Notes under the pieces: model-generated | Databases searched by the model: none | What the model was told of the DNA's origin: nothing | The model's input: only the letters and a program-made list of their open reading frames with translations | Part shown: positions 17,597 through 25,292 of the stretch, in pieces | How the letters are laid out: every line of letters begins with the position of its first letter | Numbering within the stretch: position 1 is the first letter of the stretch | Assembly (NCBI RefSeq): GCF_010500925.1 | Contig: NZ_QVMG01000003.1 | Span: forward strand, 83,970-147,969 | Source: Parabacteroides sp. 52 | GTDB lineage: Bacteria; Bacteroidota; Bacteroidia; Bacteroidales; Tannerellaceae | Direction: 5' to 3' | DNA: 64,000 bases | Made by a program: the position numbers and the translations under genes

Positions 17597-18565
17597 TTAG
17601 AACCGGCTGATAGATCCGCCGCCACCGGAACGTCCGCCACCAAAGGAGCCTCCTCCGAAGCTGCCCCCACTGCCGAAGCCTCCTCCGCCACCGCCGAGAA
17701 TGATGGGCGTACTTTTTTGTAACCGGGACAAGGTCTTGTTCCGGTTCTTTGTATACCTGCAGTTCTTACAGCGATATATATCTACTGCAAGTCCTTCCGC
17801 TTGGTATGTGGGCTTTCGCAAGGTTTCTTGTTTGACGTACACCAAGGTTTTGTTTCCACATTGCGGACATACTTTGGGCCGACGTTTTATCGTATATTGA
17901 AGATAAGAGATGAGGAATACAAAGCCGAGGGGCAGTAGCAAAAAGAACATAAGGAATAGACCAAGCGAATGATCTTCTTCTTCTCCCAGCATCTCGGAGC
18001 GTTCATAATCGCTGGCCAATAGATATTCTGTTACGGCCAGAACCCCTTTTAGTACACCTGCGCTATATGCCCCCTCTTTCAAGTCCGGGATCATATACTG
18101 CTGTTGTATCCGGTAACAGATAACGTCCGGCAAGACCCCTTCCAGGCCATAACCCGTTTCAAACACGACAGAACGCTGTTCCGGCTCGGTGACCAATTGT
18201 ATCAAGAGGCCATTGTCATCCGCCTTTTTACCGATTCCCCACTGTTTGAAAAGATCCGTGGCAAACATACGGGCATCGTTCTTACCGATGCTCTCCACCG
18301 CCACTACGGCCACTTCAATTCCCAGGCTGTCTTCTAATGCCTTTAATGTCCTATTGATAACGTCTACCTCCTCCGGGTTGAGTATGGCATCCGGGTTGCT
18401 GACATAATTGTTCCGGTCCGCCAGACGCACATTCGGTATCGTCTGTATTGTATACTCCTGTACCGCCCCCACTCCATCAGGGAAGAAGGTGAGAAAAAGG
18501 AAAAGAAGGGACCAGATGATGCCCTTCTTTTTTCCGGAAGACAGTATGTTTTGTCTTTTATTCAT
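17597..18565 (-). CDS. TPM-domain membrane protein (YgcG-like) with zinc ribbon and Gly-rich tail
   Basis: Signal peptide to about residue 34, then a TPM domain (about 45-195) with VSNPDAILNPEE and the GIEVAVVAVESIG core. A membrane helix at about 203-222 is followed by a cytosolic zinc ribbon with two CxxC pairs (CPQCGNKT and CKNCRYT), then a C-terminal run of Gly, Ser and Phe. TPM domains have been linked to acid phosphatase activity and photosystem repair, but the bacterial role is unclear. It follows lemA by 12 bases, a pairing found widely in bacteria, which suggests a shared envelope function. Confidence 0.85.
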   Translation of the reverse strand: MNKRQNILSSGKKKGIIWSLLFLFLTFFPDGVGAVQEYTIQTIPNVRLADRNNYVSNPDAILNPEEVDVINRTLKALEDSLGIEVAVVAVESIGKNDARMFATDLFKQWGIGKKADDNGLLIQLVTEPEQRSVVFETGYGLEGVLPDVICYRIQQQYMIPDLKEGAYSAGVLKGVLAVTEYLLASDYERSEMLGEEEDHSLGLFLMFFLLLPLGFVFLISYLQYTIKRRPKVCPQCGNKTLVYVKQETLRKPTYQAEGLAVDIYRCKNCRYTKNRNKTLSRLQKSTPIILGGGGGGFGSGGSFGGGSFGGGRSGGGGSISRF

Positions 18566-18577
18566 CTACCGATACGA

Positions 18578-19168
18578 TCAAAATGCGACAACCGGTGCTT
18601 TCTCTGCTCCGCTTTCTGCGGCAAAGTAAGCCTTTGATTGAAAGCCGAAAATGCCGGATAGGATATTCGTGGGGAACTGGCGGATATAGGTATTATAACC
18701 CTGGGCCACTTCGTTGAAACGTTGTCTTTCTACGGCAATACGGTTCTCTGTTCCCTCCAGTTGCGCTTGTAATTCGAGGAAGTTCTGATTGGCTTTCAAC
18801 TCGGGGTAGCGCTCTACGACCACCATCAAGCGAGACAAGGCATTGCTTAGTTCCGCCTGTGAGTGCTGGAACGCTTGCATTTTCTCCGGGGTCAGGTTGT
18901 CGGTGTCGATCGTCGTTTGTGTGGCTTTCGCCCGGGCTTCAATGACACCTTCCAAGGTTGATTGTTCGTGGGAAGCATATCCTTTCACGGTATTGACCAG
19001 GTTCGGGATCAGGTCTAACCGGCGTTGGTATTGATTCTCCACCTGGCTCCAGGCCGTTTTTACCTTTTCATCCTGGGTAACCATTGTATTGTAAACACCT
19101 TTGACCCAAACAAATGCGACAATAAGTAGAATAACAGGGATCGCAATCCAGAGTAATTTTTTAGACAT
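18578..19168 (-). CDS. lemA: LemA family protein
   Basis: A 196-residue protein with one N-terminal membrane helix (about 5-24) and a long helical bundle outside the cytoplasm. It has the family signature AWSQVENQYQRRLDLIPNLVNTVKGYA (about 40-66) and the later RFNEVAQGYNTYIRQFPTNILS. Function is unknown; family members occur with TPM-domain proteins, as here. An exact -7 box (TAGTTTTG, minus strand 19201-19208) precedes it. Confidence 0.93.
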   Translation of the reverse strand: MSKKLLWIAIPVILLIVAFVWVKGVYNTMVTQDEKVKTAWSQVENQYQRRLDLIPNLVNTVKGYASHEQSTLEGVIEARAKATQTTIDTDNLTPEKMQAFQHSQAELSNALSRLMVVVERYPELKANQNFLELQAQLEGTENRIAVERQRFNEVAQGYNTYIRQFPTNILSGIFGFQSKAYFAAESGAEKAPVVAF

Positions 19169-19200
19169 CTTCTTTTTTCTTATGATTGATTTAATAGGGA

Positions 19201-19208
19201 CAAAACTA
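19201..19208 (-). promoter_or_regulatory. -7 promoter box for lemA-TPM operon
   Basis: Minus-strand TAGTTTTG, exact TAnnTTTG match, 33 bases before the lemA start. Confidence 0.55.
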
Positions 19209-19325
19209 AATAAAAAATCGAATATCTCTGTTTTTAAAACTGAAAATGAAGGGTTTCTTTCCGGGATTAAGCAGGAAAGGAGTGAATAGGAAGAATATGT
19301 GTCAAAAATTGAGGGTATATTCTAT

Positions 19326-19409
19326 TGCCGATGCCCATCGACAATATTGACGAAGCGCTTCAGCAATATTGCCGATGCGCATCGGCAATACTGACGATAG
19401 CTATCAACA
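19326..19409. repeat. Phased palindrome array, copy B (four 22-bp units, variable centres)
   Basis: Units start at 19326, 19348, 19370 and 19392, again exactly 22 bp apart, with spacers ATAT, ATAT and ATAC. Centres are GCCC, AGCGCT, GCGC and TAGCTA: different from each other and from the AT centres of copy A, yet three of four remain self-complementary. Unit 3 (TGCCGATGCGCATCGGCA) is a perfect 18-bp palindrome. Located between lemA and the antiporter gene. Confidence 0.82.
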
Positions 19410-19433
19410 GTAAAATAAAGGGAGGGGTATACC

Positions 19434-20936
19434 TTAATTTTTCTTCATTGTATAATCCGTTATCCCCAACGATTCATAGGATTGGAGCAGGGCTTCGTCG
19501 TTGTCGGATATCATCAGTAACTTATCGTTTTCTTGTAATTCCGTATTTCCCTTCGGGATGAAATAACTGCCTCCACGTTTGACCATTACCGCCAATGTAT
19601 GATCCGGCAGGGTCAATTCCATCAATTTATTGCCATGAGAAAGCACTTCGGCGGTTATTTCGATCTCACTCATAGCACTTTTTATCTCATCGGGCAGTTC
19701 GATACCAAAATCGTCTTTCCGGGGAGCATCGTCTACCAATCCCAGCCACTTGGCGGCCTGCGTCACGGTCGTGCCCTGTATCAACAACGAAAGGATGGTG
19801 ATAAAGAATACGACATTGAAGATAAGCCCGGCATGTTCGACTCCTGCAATCAACGGGTAAGTAGCAAAAATGATAGGCACGGCTCCGCGAAGCCCTACCC
19901 AGGAGATGTATAATTTGCCTTTGAAGGAGAAGTTCTTAAAAGGTATCAGACAAAGAAAAACACTGATCGGCCGCGCGAAAATAATCATAAAGATACCCAC
20001 CCCTAATCCGATCGGAGCAATAGGTAATAATTCATTCGGGTTGACCAAGAGTCCCAGGGTAAGGAACATCACAATCTGGAACAACCAAGTAAACCCATCA
20101 AAAAAGGTTCCGATGCTTTTCTTGTGTACAATCTTGGAGTTACCCACCACCAGACCTGCCACATAAACGGCCAGGTATCCGTTTCCTTTCAACAATGTGG
20201 TAGCCGCAAAAGTAAAAAAGGTAATTGCCAACAACATGATCGGGTAAAAAGATTCGTTGTCGATATCCATCCGGTTGATAATGAAAACCGCCAACCGTCC
20301 TAATATATATCCGGCCACCGCTCCGATAAGCAACTGTATCACCAGAGATAATACCGCCGAACCCAAGTCCATGCCTCCCATTTGGATGTAGCTGATCAGT
20401 ATAACGGTAAGCATATAAGCCATCGGGTCATTACTCCCACTCTCCAACTCCAGTGCCGGACGTAACTTCTGCTTCAGGTAAACCCCTTTGCTGCGCAGGA
20501 TCGAAAAGACGGAGGCAGAATCGGTCGACGACATGACTGCCGCCAATAATAACGATTCGGGAAAAGTAAGATGTACAAACCGGCCGCCTATGAGTTCCGA
20601 CATATAATAAATGAATCCACCCGTAATAAAGGTGGTCAACAACACCCCTACGGTCGCCAATATAACCCCTTGCGCCGCAATAGGTTTGATATCAGACACC
20701 TTCGTATCCATCCCACCGGAAAACAGGATAATACTCAACGCCAGCATACCTATAAGCTGGGCAATATGCGGATCATTAAATTGAATACCCAGTCCGTCAC
20801 TTCCAAACAGCATACCCAGTCCAAGAAATAAAAGCAACGAAGGAAGTCCGATCCGATAACCCGCCTTACCGGCAAAAATACTTAAGAAAAGAATAACAGA
20901 TGCGATCAACAGCACCTCTTCAGCATTGTGAAACAT
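19434..20936 (-). CDS. Potassium/proton antiporter, CPA1 family (NhaP2-like)
   Basis: Inner-membrane monovalent cation/H+ antiporter. About twelve or thirteen membrane helices fill residues 1-390, including SSTDSASVFSILRSKG (about 136-151) and the ESGSNDPMAYML motif (about 164-175) with the transport aspartate. From about 410 there is a soluble RCK_C/TrkA-C-like domain ending in NDEALLQSYESLG. The combination matches the 500-residue K+/H+ antiporters that protect against high potassium or osmotic shifts. A -7 box TACTTTTG lies on the minus strand at 21001-21008. Confidence 0.9.
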   Translation of the reverse strand: MFHNAEEVLLIASVILFLSIFAGKAGYRIGLPSLLLFLGLGMLFGSDGLGIQFNDPHIAQLIGMLALSIILFSGGMDTKVSDIKPIAAQGVILATVGVLLTTFITGGFIYYMSELIGGRFVHLTFPESLLLAAVMSSTDSASVFSILRSKGVYLKQKLRPALELESGSNDPMAYMLTVILISYIQMGGMDLGSAVLSLVIQLLIGAVAGYILGRLAVFIINRMDIDNESFYPIMLLAITFFTFAATTLLKGNGYLAVYVAGLVVGNSKIVHKKSIGTFFDGFTWLFQIVMFLTLGLLVNPNELLPIAPIGLGVGIFMIIFARPISVFLCLIPFKNFSFKGKLYISWVGLRGAVPIIFATYPLIAGVEHAGLIFNVVFFITILSLLIQGTTVTQAAKWLGLVDDAPRKDDFGIELPDEIKSAMSEIEITAEVLSHGNKLMELTLPDHTLAVMVKRGGSYFIPKGNTELQENDKLLMISDNDEALLQSYESLGITDYTMKKN

Positions 20937-21000
20937 AGGCGTAAAGGTTTAGAGTAAAAGCCACCGGAAAGCATTCAAAAGCGGCCCTATTAAGTGGTAA

Positions 21001-21008
21001 CAAAAGTA
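21001..21008 (-). promoter_or_regulatory. -7 promoter box for K+/H+ antiporter
   Basis: Minus-strand TACTTTTG, exact TAnnTTTG match, 65 bases before the start codon. Confidence 0.5.
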
Positions 21009-21166
21009 ATAAAAAAACCCAAAAAGAAGAAGCCAACGGTCAAATTATTCAGCCAAAAGAGGGATAAGAAAATAAAAACAATTTACAAGAAGATAAAAGA
21101 GAAAGGAAGTGATGAAATAATCTACTAAATACACCGTTAATATAGTATGCACAATGCAAAATAATG

Positions 21167-21174
21167 TATATTTG
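21167..21174 (+). promoter_or_regulatory. -7 promoter box for DUF4369/thioredoxin-like lipoprotein
   Basis: TATATTTG then C, exact TAnnTTTG match, 24 bases before the start codon. Confidence 0.6.
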
Positions 21175-21197
21175 CAACAAAAAACACGATTATAGGA

Positions 21198-22355
21198 ATG
21201 AAACAAAAAGCATTGCAACTACTTTCGGTTTTCGGTATGCTCCTGCTTCTATGCAACGCATGTACGAACAAATCCGACTTTACAGTCACAGGGGTTGTTT
21301 CCGGAGCAGACGGTCAAATGATGTACCTTGAGAATGTAGGTGTATCCTCTGTCCTGACGCTTGACTCGGTCAAATTAGGTTCCAACGGCAAATTCAACTT
21401 TGCCCAACCGAAACCGGGATCCCCGGAGTTCTATCGCTTGCGATTGAATAATCAATGGATCAATTTTGCCATTGATTCTACAGAGACGGTTACGTTCCAG
21501 GCGGATGCAGGTACCTTTGCCATCTCCTATATGGTGGAAGGATCGGAAAACAGCAAGGCGATAAAGAATATCACATTGGCTCAATTAGACGCCAACCAGG
21601 CCCTGAACAAACTACGGAAGGAGCATGAAGGTAAACAAATCAATGACTCTGTATATGTAGTCGAAATGCAGGAAATCGCCAAAGCCTACAAAGAAGTTGC
21701 CCTGAAGTATATTTACACAGCACCGATGTCTACTGCTGCTTACTTTGCCTTGTTCCAACAAATAGATGGCATGTTGTTCTTTGATATGTACGATCGGACC
21801 GACTCCAAAGCTTTCGCAGCTGTGGCAACCAGTTACGACCATTATTATCCGAAGAGTGCCCGTTCCATGCACTTACACAACCTGGCGCTTCAATCCATTA
21901 AAGTCACCCGTGCCCAGAAAGAAATAAACCTGGACGATGTGAATGTACAAAAAGTGACGTACCTGGATATTGCCCTTTCGGATATCAACGGAAAAGAAGT
22001 GAAACTCTCTGATATCGCCGAAGGCAAAGTCGTTCTTATCAACTTCACGGCTTTCCAAACCGAATGGTCGCCTGCCTTGAATATGAATCTGGGAGAGCTC
22101 TACACCCAATACCACGAGAAAGGATTGGAAATCTATCAGGTGTCATTGGATACGGATAGACATATCTGGAGAAATGCAGCCCTCAATTTACCGTGGATCG
22201 CTGTCTTGGATCCTCAATCGGTATATTCCCAAATTGCGGCATTATACAACGTCAAACAATTGCCGGCTCTCTTCCTCTTGGATCGCAAAGGGAACCTGAC
22301 CAAACGCATAGAAGACATAGAAAAGTTGGAAGCGGACATAAAGAAACTACTTTAG
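21198..22355 (+). CDS. DUF4369 plus thioredoxin-fold lipoprotein lacking the CxxC
   Basis: Lipoprotein (Cys22) with an N-terminal DUF4369 beta domain (about 27-120), a helical linker, and a C-terminal TlpA-like thioredoxin fold (about 255-385). In active relatives the motif after the first strand reads like FWASWCGPC. Here it is VLINFTAFQTEWSPA (279-293), with neither cysteine. The cis-proline region KQLPALFLLDRKG is kept, so the fold should be intact. It probably cannot do thiol-disulfide chemistry and may act as a binding or chaperone domain. Family recognition is by pattern; the loss of both cysteines is directly visible. Confidence 0.82.
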   Translation: MKQKALQLLSVFGMLLLLCNACTNKSDFTVTGVVSGADGQMMYLENVGVSSVLTLDSVKLGSNGKFNFAQPKPGSPEFYRLRLNNQWINFAIDSTETVTFQADAGTFAISYMVEGSENSKAIKNITLAQLDANQALNKLRKEHEGKQINDSVYVVEMQEIAKAYKEVALKYIYTAPMSTAAYFALFQQIDGMLFFDMYDRTDSKAFAAVATSYDHYYPKSARSMHLHNLALQSIKVTRAQKEINLDDVNVQKVTYLDIALSDINGKEVKLSDIAEGKVVLINFTAFQTEWSPALNMNLGELYTQYHEKGLEIYQVSLDTDRHIWRNAALNLPWIAVLDPQSVYSQIAALYNVKQLPALFLLDRKGNLTKRIEDIEKLEADIKKLL

Positions 22356-22386
22356 TATAAGTATGTTATAAAGCACCCGCCTCGAA

Positions 22387-22418
22387 TTTGTCTTTCTTAA
22401 AAAGAAAGATTATATTTG
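22387..22418 (+). promoter_or_regulatory. Complete Bacteroides promoter upstream of greA
   Basis: TTTG (22387-22390) and TATATTTG (22411-22418) are separated by 20 bases, the best -33/-7 pair in the window. Start of transcription is expected near 22425. Confidence 0.75.
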
Positions 22419-22439
22419 CATAATATAAGAAAAAAACAG

Positions 22440-22474
22440 GAGTTCCGGCTAATCATAGTCGGGATTCTTTTTTT
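22440..22474 (+). terminator. Leader terminator between greA promoter and greA
   Basis: GAGTTCCGGCT (22440-22450) pairs with AGTCGGGATTC (22457-22467) over 11 positions with three G-T wobbles, followed by seven T. It lies after the promoter and 52 bases before the greA start, so it would release an RNA of about 50 bases and attenuate greA. Confidence 0.75.
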
Positions 22475-22526
22475 ATTGTTCAGAGATATAATTTTAGATA
22501 AGAATTAAATATAAGGAGAAAAAAGT

Positions 22527-22997
22527 ATGGCTATTAATTATATGACAGAAGAAGGCTACAACAACCTTCTTGCAGAAATTAATTATATGGAGACGGTGAA
22601 ACGTCCGGAGATCTCTGCTCAAATCGCTGAAGCAAGAGACAAAGGGGATTTATCGGAAAATGCAGAATATGATGCCGCCAAAGAAGCGCAAGGCATCATG
22701 GAAGCCAAATTGTCTCAGTTGAAAGAATTACTTGCCAATGCCCGCCTGATTGACGAAACACGTATCCAAACAGAAGAGGTGCAGATACTGAATAAGGTAA
22801 AAATAAAGAATGTAACAAACAACGCAGTTATGACCTATACATTGGTTGCCGATTCGGAAGCCAATCTGAAAGAGGGAAAGATCGCGATAAGCACCCCTAT
22901 CGCCCAGGGATTATTGGGCAAGAAAGTAGGCGATGTTGCAGAGATACAGGTGCCCTCCGGTCTCATGAATTTTGAAATCCTGGATATTTCCATTTAA
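22527..22997 (+). CDS. greA: Transcription elongation factor GreA
   Basis: Cleavage-stimulating factor that rescues backtracked RNA polymerase. The N-terminal coiled coil (1-75) contains the acidic tip ARDKGDLSENAEYDAAKE, and the C-terminal FKBP-like domain ends with a VGDVAEIQVPSG segment. Length 156 residues matches the family. A purine-rich AAGGAG lies about 10 bases before the ATG, one of few clear Shine-Dalgarno sites here. The HIT gene follows after 11 bases and is probably cotranscribed. An upstream terminator in the leader suggests attenuation. Confidence 0.96.
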   Translation: MAINYMTEEGYNNLLAEINYMETVKRPEISAQIAEARDKGDLSENAEYDAAKEAQGIMEAKLSQLKELLANARLIDETRIQTEEVQILNKVKIKNVTNNAVMTYTLVADSEANLKEGKIAISTPIAQGLLGKKVGDVAEIQVPSGLMNFEILDISI

Positions 22998-23008
22998 TCT
23001 TTCAAACG

Positions 23009-23404
23009 ATGCCTACGATATTCAGTCGAATAGTGGCCGGAGAAATACCCTGCCATAAAGTCGCAGAGAATGAAGAGTTCTTTGCTTTTCTGGACATTCA
23101 TCCAATAGCACCCGGACATACCCTGGTGATTCCCAAAAAAGAGATTGATTATCTTTTTGATATGGACGACGAGACACTCGCGCGAATGATGTCGTTCGCT
23201 AAAAAGGTAGCGGCAGCTTTACAGATAGCCATACCCTGCAAAAGGGTTGGTCTTTCCGTTATTGGACTGGAAGTACCGCATGCACATATACATCTTGTGC
23301 CTATCAACAAAGAGTCTGATATCTATTTCGGAAAAGAGAAAGAAACACCCTCTCAGGAGGTTTTAGCTGATATAGCCGCAAAGATACGGGAACATTACAA
23401 ATAA
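23009..23404 (+). CDS. HIT-family nucleotide hydrolase/transferase
   Basis: Histidine-triad protein of 131 residues acting on nucleotide phosphoramidates or dinucleoside polyphosphates. The triad HAHIHLVPI is near residues 90-98, and the N-terminal FSRIVAGEIPCHKVAE and the HPIAPGHTLVIPKKE segment are typical of Hint-like proteins. Eleven bases after greA, a pairing common in this phylum. The precise substrate is not known. Confidence 0.93.
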   Translation: MPTIFSRIVAGEIPCHKVAENEEFFAFLDIHPIAPGHTLVIPKKEIDYLFDMDDETLARMMSFAKKVAAALQIAIPCKRVGLSVIGLEVPHAHIHLVPINKESDIYFGKEKETPSQEVLADIAAKIREHYK

Positions 23405-23437
23405 TACGAAAAGGTTTTTTTTCTGTAAAAGTATCCG

Positions 23438-23573
23438 TATATTTGTAGCTTGACTAAGTTGAATAATAAGCATATCAATACATTAGATATATAAAATTCA
23501 TTAGTGGTTTTTACTCATAAATTTGTTAACCTTAGAAGAAAGGCCCCTCTGAGACAGAGCGGCCTTCTTTTTT
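23438..23573 (+). ncRNA. Candidate small RNA of about 120-130 bases
   Basis: An exact -7 box TATATTTG (23438-23445) is followed, about 90 bases later, by a long intrinsic terminator at 23537-23573. The terminator has outer arms AAGAA(A)GGCC/GGCCTTCTT, an inner CTCTG-AGA-CAGAG stem, then six T. There is no convincing open reading frame between them. It lies alone between the HIT gene and the convergent pspC gene, so it is not an mRNA leader. I do not recognize the family. Confidence 0.6.
23537..23573 (+). terminator. Terminator of candidate small RNA
   Basis: Two-tier stem with one bulged A and loop AGA, then T-rich tail. On the opposite strand it also could stop pspC transcripts, which read toward it. 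Confidence 0.85.
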
Positions 23574-23625
23574 GAACACACAATATATACAAACCATACA
23601 TCCCTATGCAAATGATGTATCTATA

Positions 23626-24747
23626 TCATATAGGCATCATTCCCCAATGCCATCCATTCATTATATTCCAAGCCGGGAGACCATAATGGGTAGCGATAAC
23701 AATCGTTGCCGCTAAAGCGATAACCCATATGACAAGCAAAATCCATTTGCCCTGGGAAGGCATTGGCTTCCACTTAAAGAGCTGTCCGCCTATAAGGTAG
23801 AGAAGAGAGACTACCGGGATACCGATTACCAGGATCGTACCAATGGTACTGCCAATCAGGGCTCCTTCTGAAAAATGAGGCACCAGCCCCCATCCCCCTC
23901 CCCAAGGGGAGAGTTCTTCCAAAATACCCATACCTCCACCTAACAAACCGATTCCACCGCCCAATAAACCAACTACCACAGCGAACAAAACCACCAATAA
24001 CACAAATAAGATAAGCAATACCGGCGGCAGAAGGACGACAGCAAACAGAATGCCCACCACCTTTACAAGAACACCGAAGATGGAAACAAAAGCATCTCCC
24101 AACTTCTGCAAGGTGGAGCGCGGTTTACCCGAGCTTATATAATCATTTACATTATTAGACACCCGCTCAAAGCCATCTGTTACCGTTTTACCGATATTCT
24201 CTACGGTCACTTTCTCTCCCCGCATCTGCAACTTCTCCGTTGCCGTATGCGCCATGGGAATAATCAGCCAAAGAACAAAATAGACCGGGATTATCACTCC
24301 CCAGAAAATCATCAACAATATCAAACCCAGGCGAATAGCCGTCGGGTCCCATCCCAGATAAGCGGCCAGGCCTCCGGCTACCCCTCCTAAAATACGATCG
24401 TCCGGATTACGGAACAAACGTCTTTTGGTATATACCGTTTCCGTTTTTTCCTGATACTCTTCCTTTTCTTCTTCCTGAAAGGAGTCTCCGAATATCTCTT
24501 CCGGTTTCCCCATCCGCTTGATCACCTCTTCCACCTGCTCAAGGCTGATGACCTCATATCCTAGTTTGATACGCTCATGGAGCAATTCGGATATACGGAT
24601 CTCAAAGTCGTTCATGATCTCATCCGAGCCTTCCTCTTTACGGAAGTGTATGCGTAAATTCGATAAGTATTTATCCAGTAACTGATAGGCATCTTCATCT
24701 ATATGAAAAACGGTCCCCCCCAAATTTACAGTCAGTGTCTTTTTCAT
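23626..24747 (-). CDS. PspC-domain membrane protein
   Basis: A 373-residue protein. The N-terminal 100 residues are a charged cytosolic region with a coiled segment (FEIRISELLHERIKLG). The PspC domain is at about 112-170, with RRLFRNPDDRILGGVAGGLAAYLGWDPTAIRL followed by a membrane helix. Several Gly-rich hydrophobic helices follow to the C-terminus. PspC proteins sense or respond to envelope stress together with transcription regulators. Here it is 12 bases behind a PadR-type regulator and so is likely its main target. Confidence 0.88.
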   Translation of the reverse strand: MKKTLTVNLGGTVFHIDEDAYQLLDKYLSNLRIHFRKEEGSDEIMNDFEIRISELLHERIKLGYEVISLEQVEEVIKRMGKPEEIFGDSFQEEEKEEYQEKTETVYTKRRLFRNPDDRILGGVAGGLAAYLGWDPTAIRLGLILLMIFWGVIIPVYFVLWLIIPMAHTATEKLQMRGEKVTVENIGKTVTDGFERVSNNVNDYISSGKPRSTLQKLGDAFVSIFGVLVKVVGILFAVVLLPPVLLILFVLLVVLFAVVVGLLGGGIGLLGGGMGILEELSPWGGGWGLVPHFSEGALIGSTIGTILVIGIPVVSLLYLIGGQLFKWKPMPSQGKWILLVIWVIALAATIVIATHYGLPAWNIMNGWHWGMMPI

Positions 24748-24759
24748 CTCTTTCCTTTT

Positions 24760-25086
24760 TTAATTGTTTGTGATGTGGTTTATCGTATCATTTAGTTCTT
24801 GCCAGGAAGATTCCAGTTCACCCAGAAAGAGTTCCCCCTTTTCTGTCAACCGGTAATATTTCCTTGGCGGCCCTTGAGTAGATTCTATCCATTGATAAGC
24901 AAGCAACTCACTGTTTTTCAAACGAGTCAAAAGAGGATATAAAGTGCCTTCAACTACGATCAATTTGGCTTCCTGCAATTTCTGAATGATATCCGAAGTA
25001 TAAGCAGGTTCCTTTTTCAGGAGTAAAAGAATACAATATTCCAATATCCCTTTACGCATCTGTGATTTTACATTTTCCGCATTCAT
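24760..25086 (-). CDS. PadR-family transcriptional regulator
   Basis: A 108-residue winged-helix repressor. The pattern GILEYCILLLLKKEPAYTSDIIQKLQ (about 13-38), the wing YPLLTRLKNSELLAYQW and the GPPRKYYRLTEKGELFL segment are diagnostic. It lacks the longer C-terminal dimerization helix of classical PadR, so it belongs to the short subgroup. It forms an operon with pspC. Two dyads cover its promoter (25111-25146), suggesting autorepression released by a ligand or stress signal. Confidence 0.93.
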   Translation of the reverse strand: MNAENVKSQMRKGILEYCILLLLKKEPAYTSDIIQKLQEAKLIVVEGTLYPLLTRLKNSELLAYQWIESTQGPPRKYYRLTEKGELFLGELESSWQELNDTINHITNN

Positions 25087-25105
25087 TGCTTTTATGTTTA
25101 TGGAA

Positions 25106-25113
25106 CAAATATA
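25106..25113 (-). promoter_or_regulatory. -7 promoter box for padR-pspC
   Basis: Minus-strand TATATTTG, exact TAnnTTTG match, 20 bases before the padR start. Confidence 0.65.
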
Positions 25114-25146
25114 GGCATTGCCTATGTACTATGCAATGCATACTAC
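25111..25146. promoter_or_regulatory. Two dyads over the padR promoter, likely operator
   Basis: ATAGGC-ATT-GCCTAT (25111-25125) overlaps the -7 box. The second dyad (25126-25146) has arms GTAcTATGCA and TGCATAcTAC around a central A, with only one mismatched pair. It sits where the -33 region should be. Both dyads share a GCA-T-TGC-like core. Binding by the PadR protein encoded next door is inference. Confidence 0.65.
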
Positions 25147-25260
25147 TATGGTTTATGCAATTTTAACAAAAACAGCTCACATTTGCCTATAAACTGCACA
25201 TAAATGCCCGATTTGTGTAAAAAGCAGCTTCGTTTATTCTGCTATCCAAGGAGAATAAAT

Positions 25261-25268
25261 TACATTTG
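25261..25268 (+). promoter_or_regulatory. -7 promoter box for acyl-CoA ligase
   Basis: TACATTTG then C, exact TAnnTTTG match, 24 bases before the start codon. Confidence 0.6.
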
Positions 25269-25292
25269 CACATTCATTCAAAATAGAGAAAC

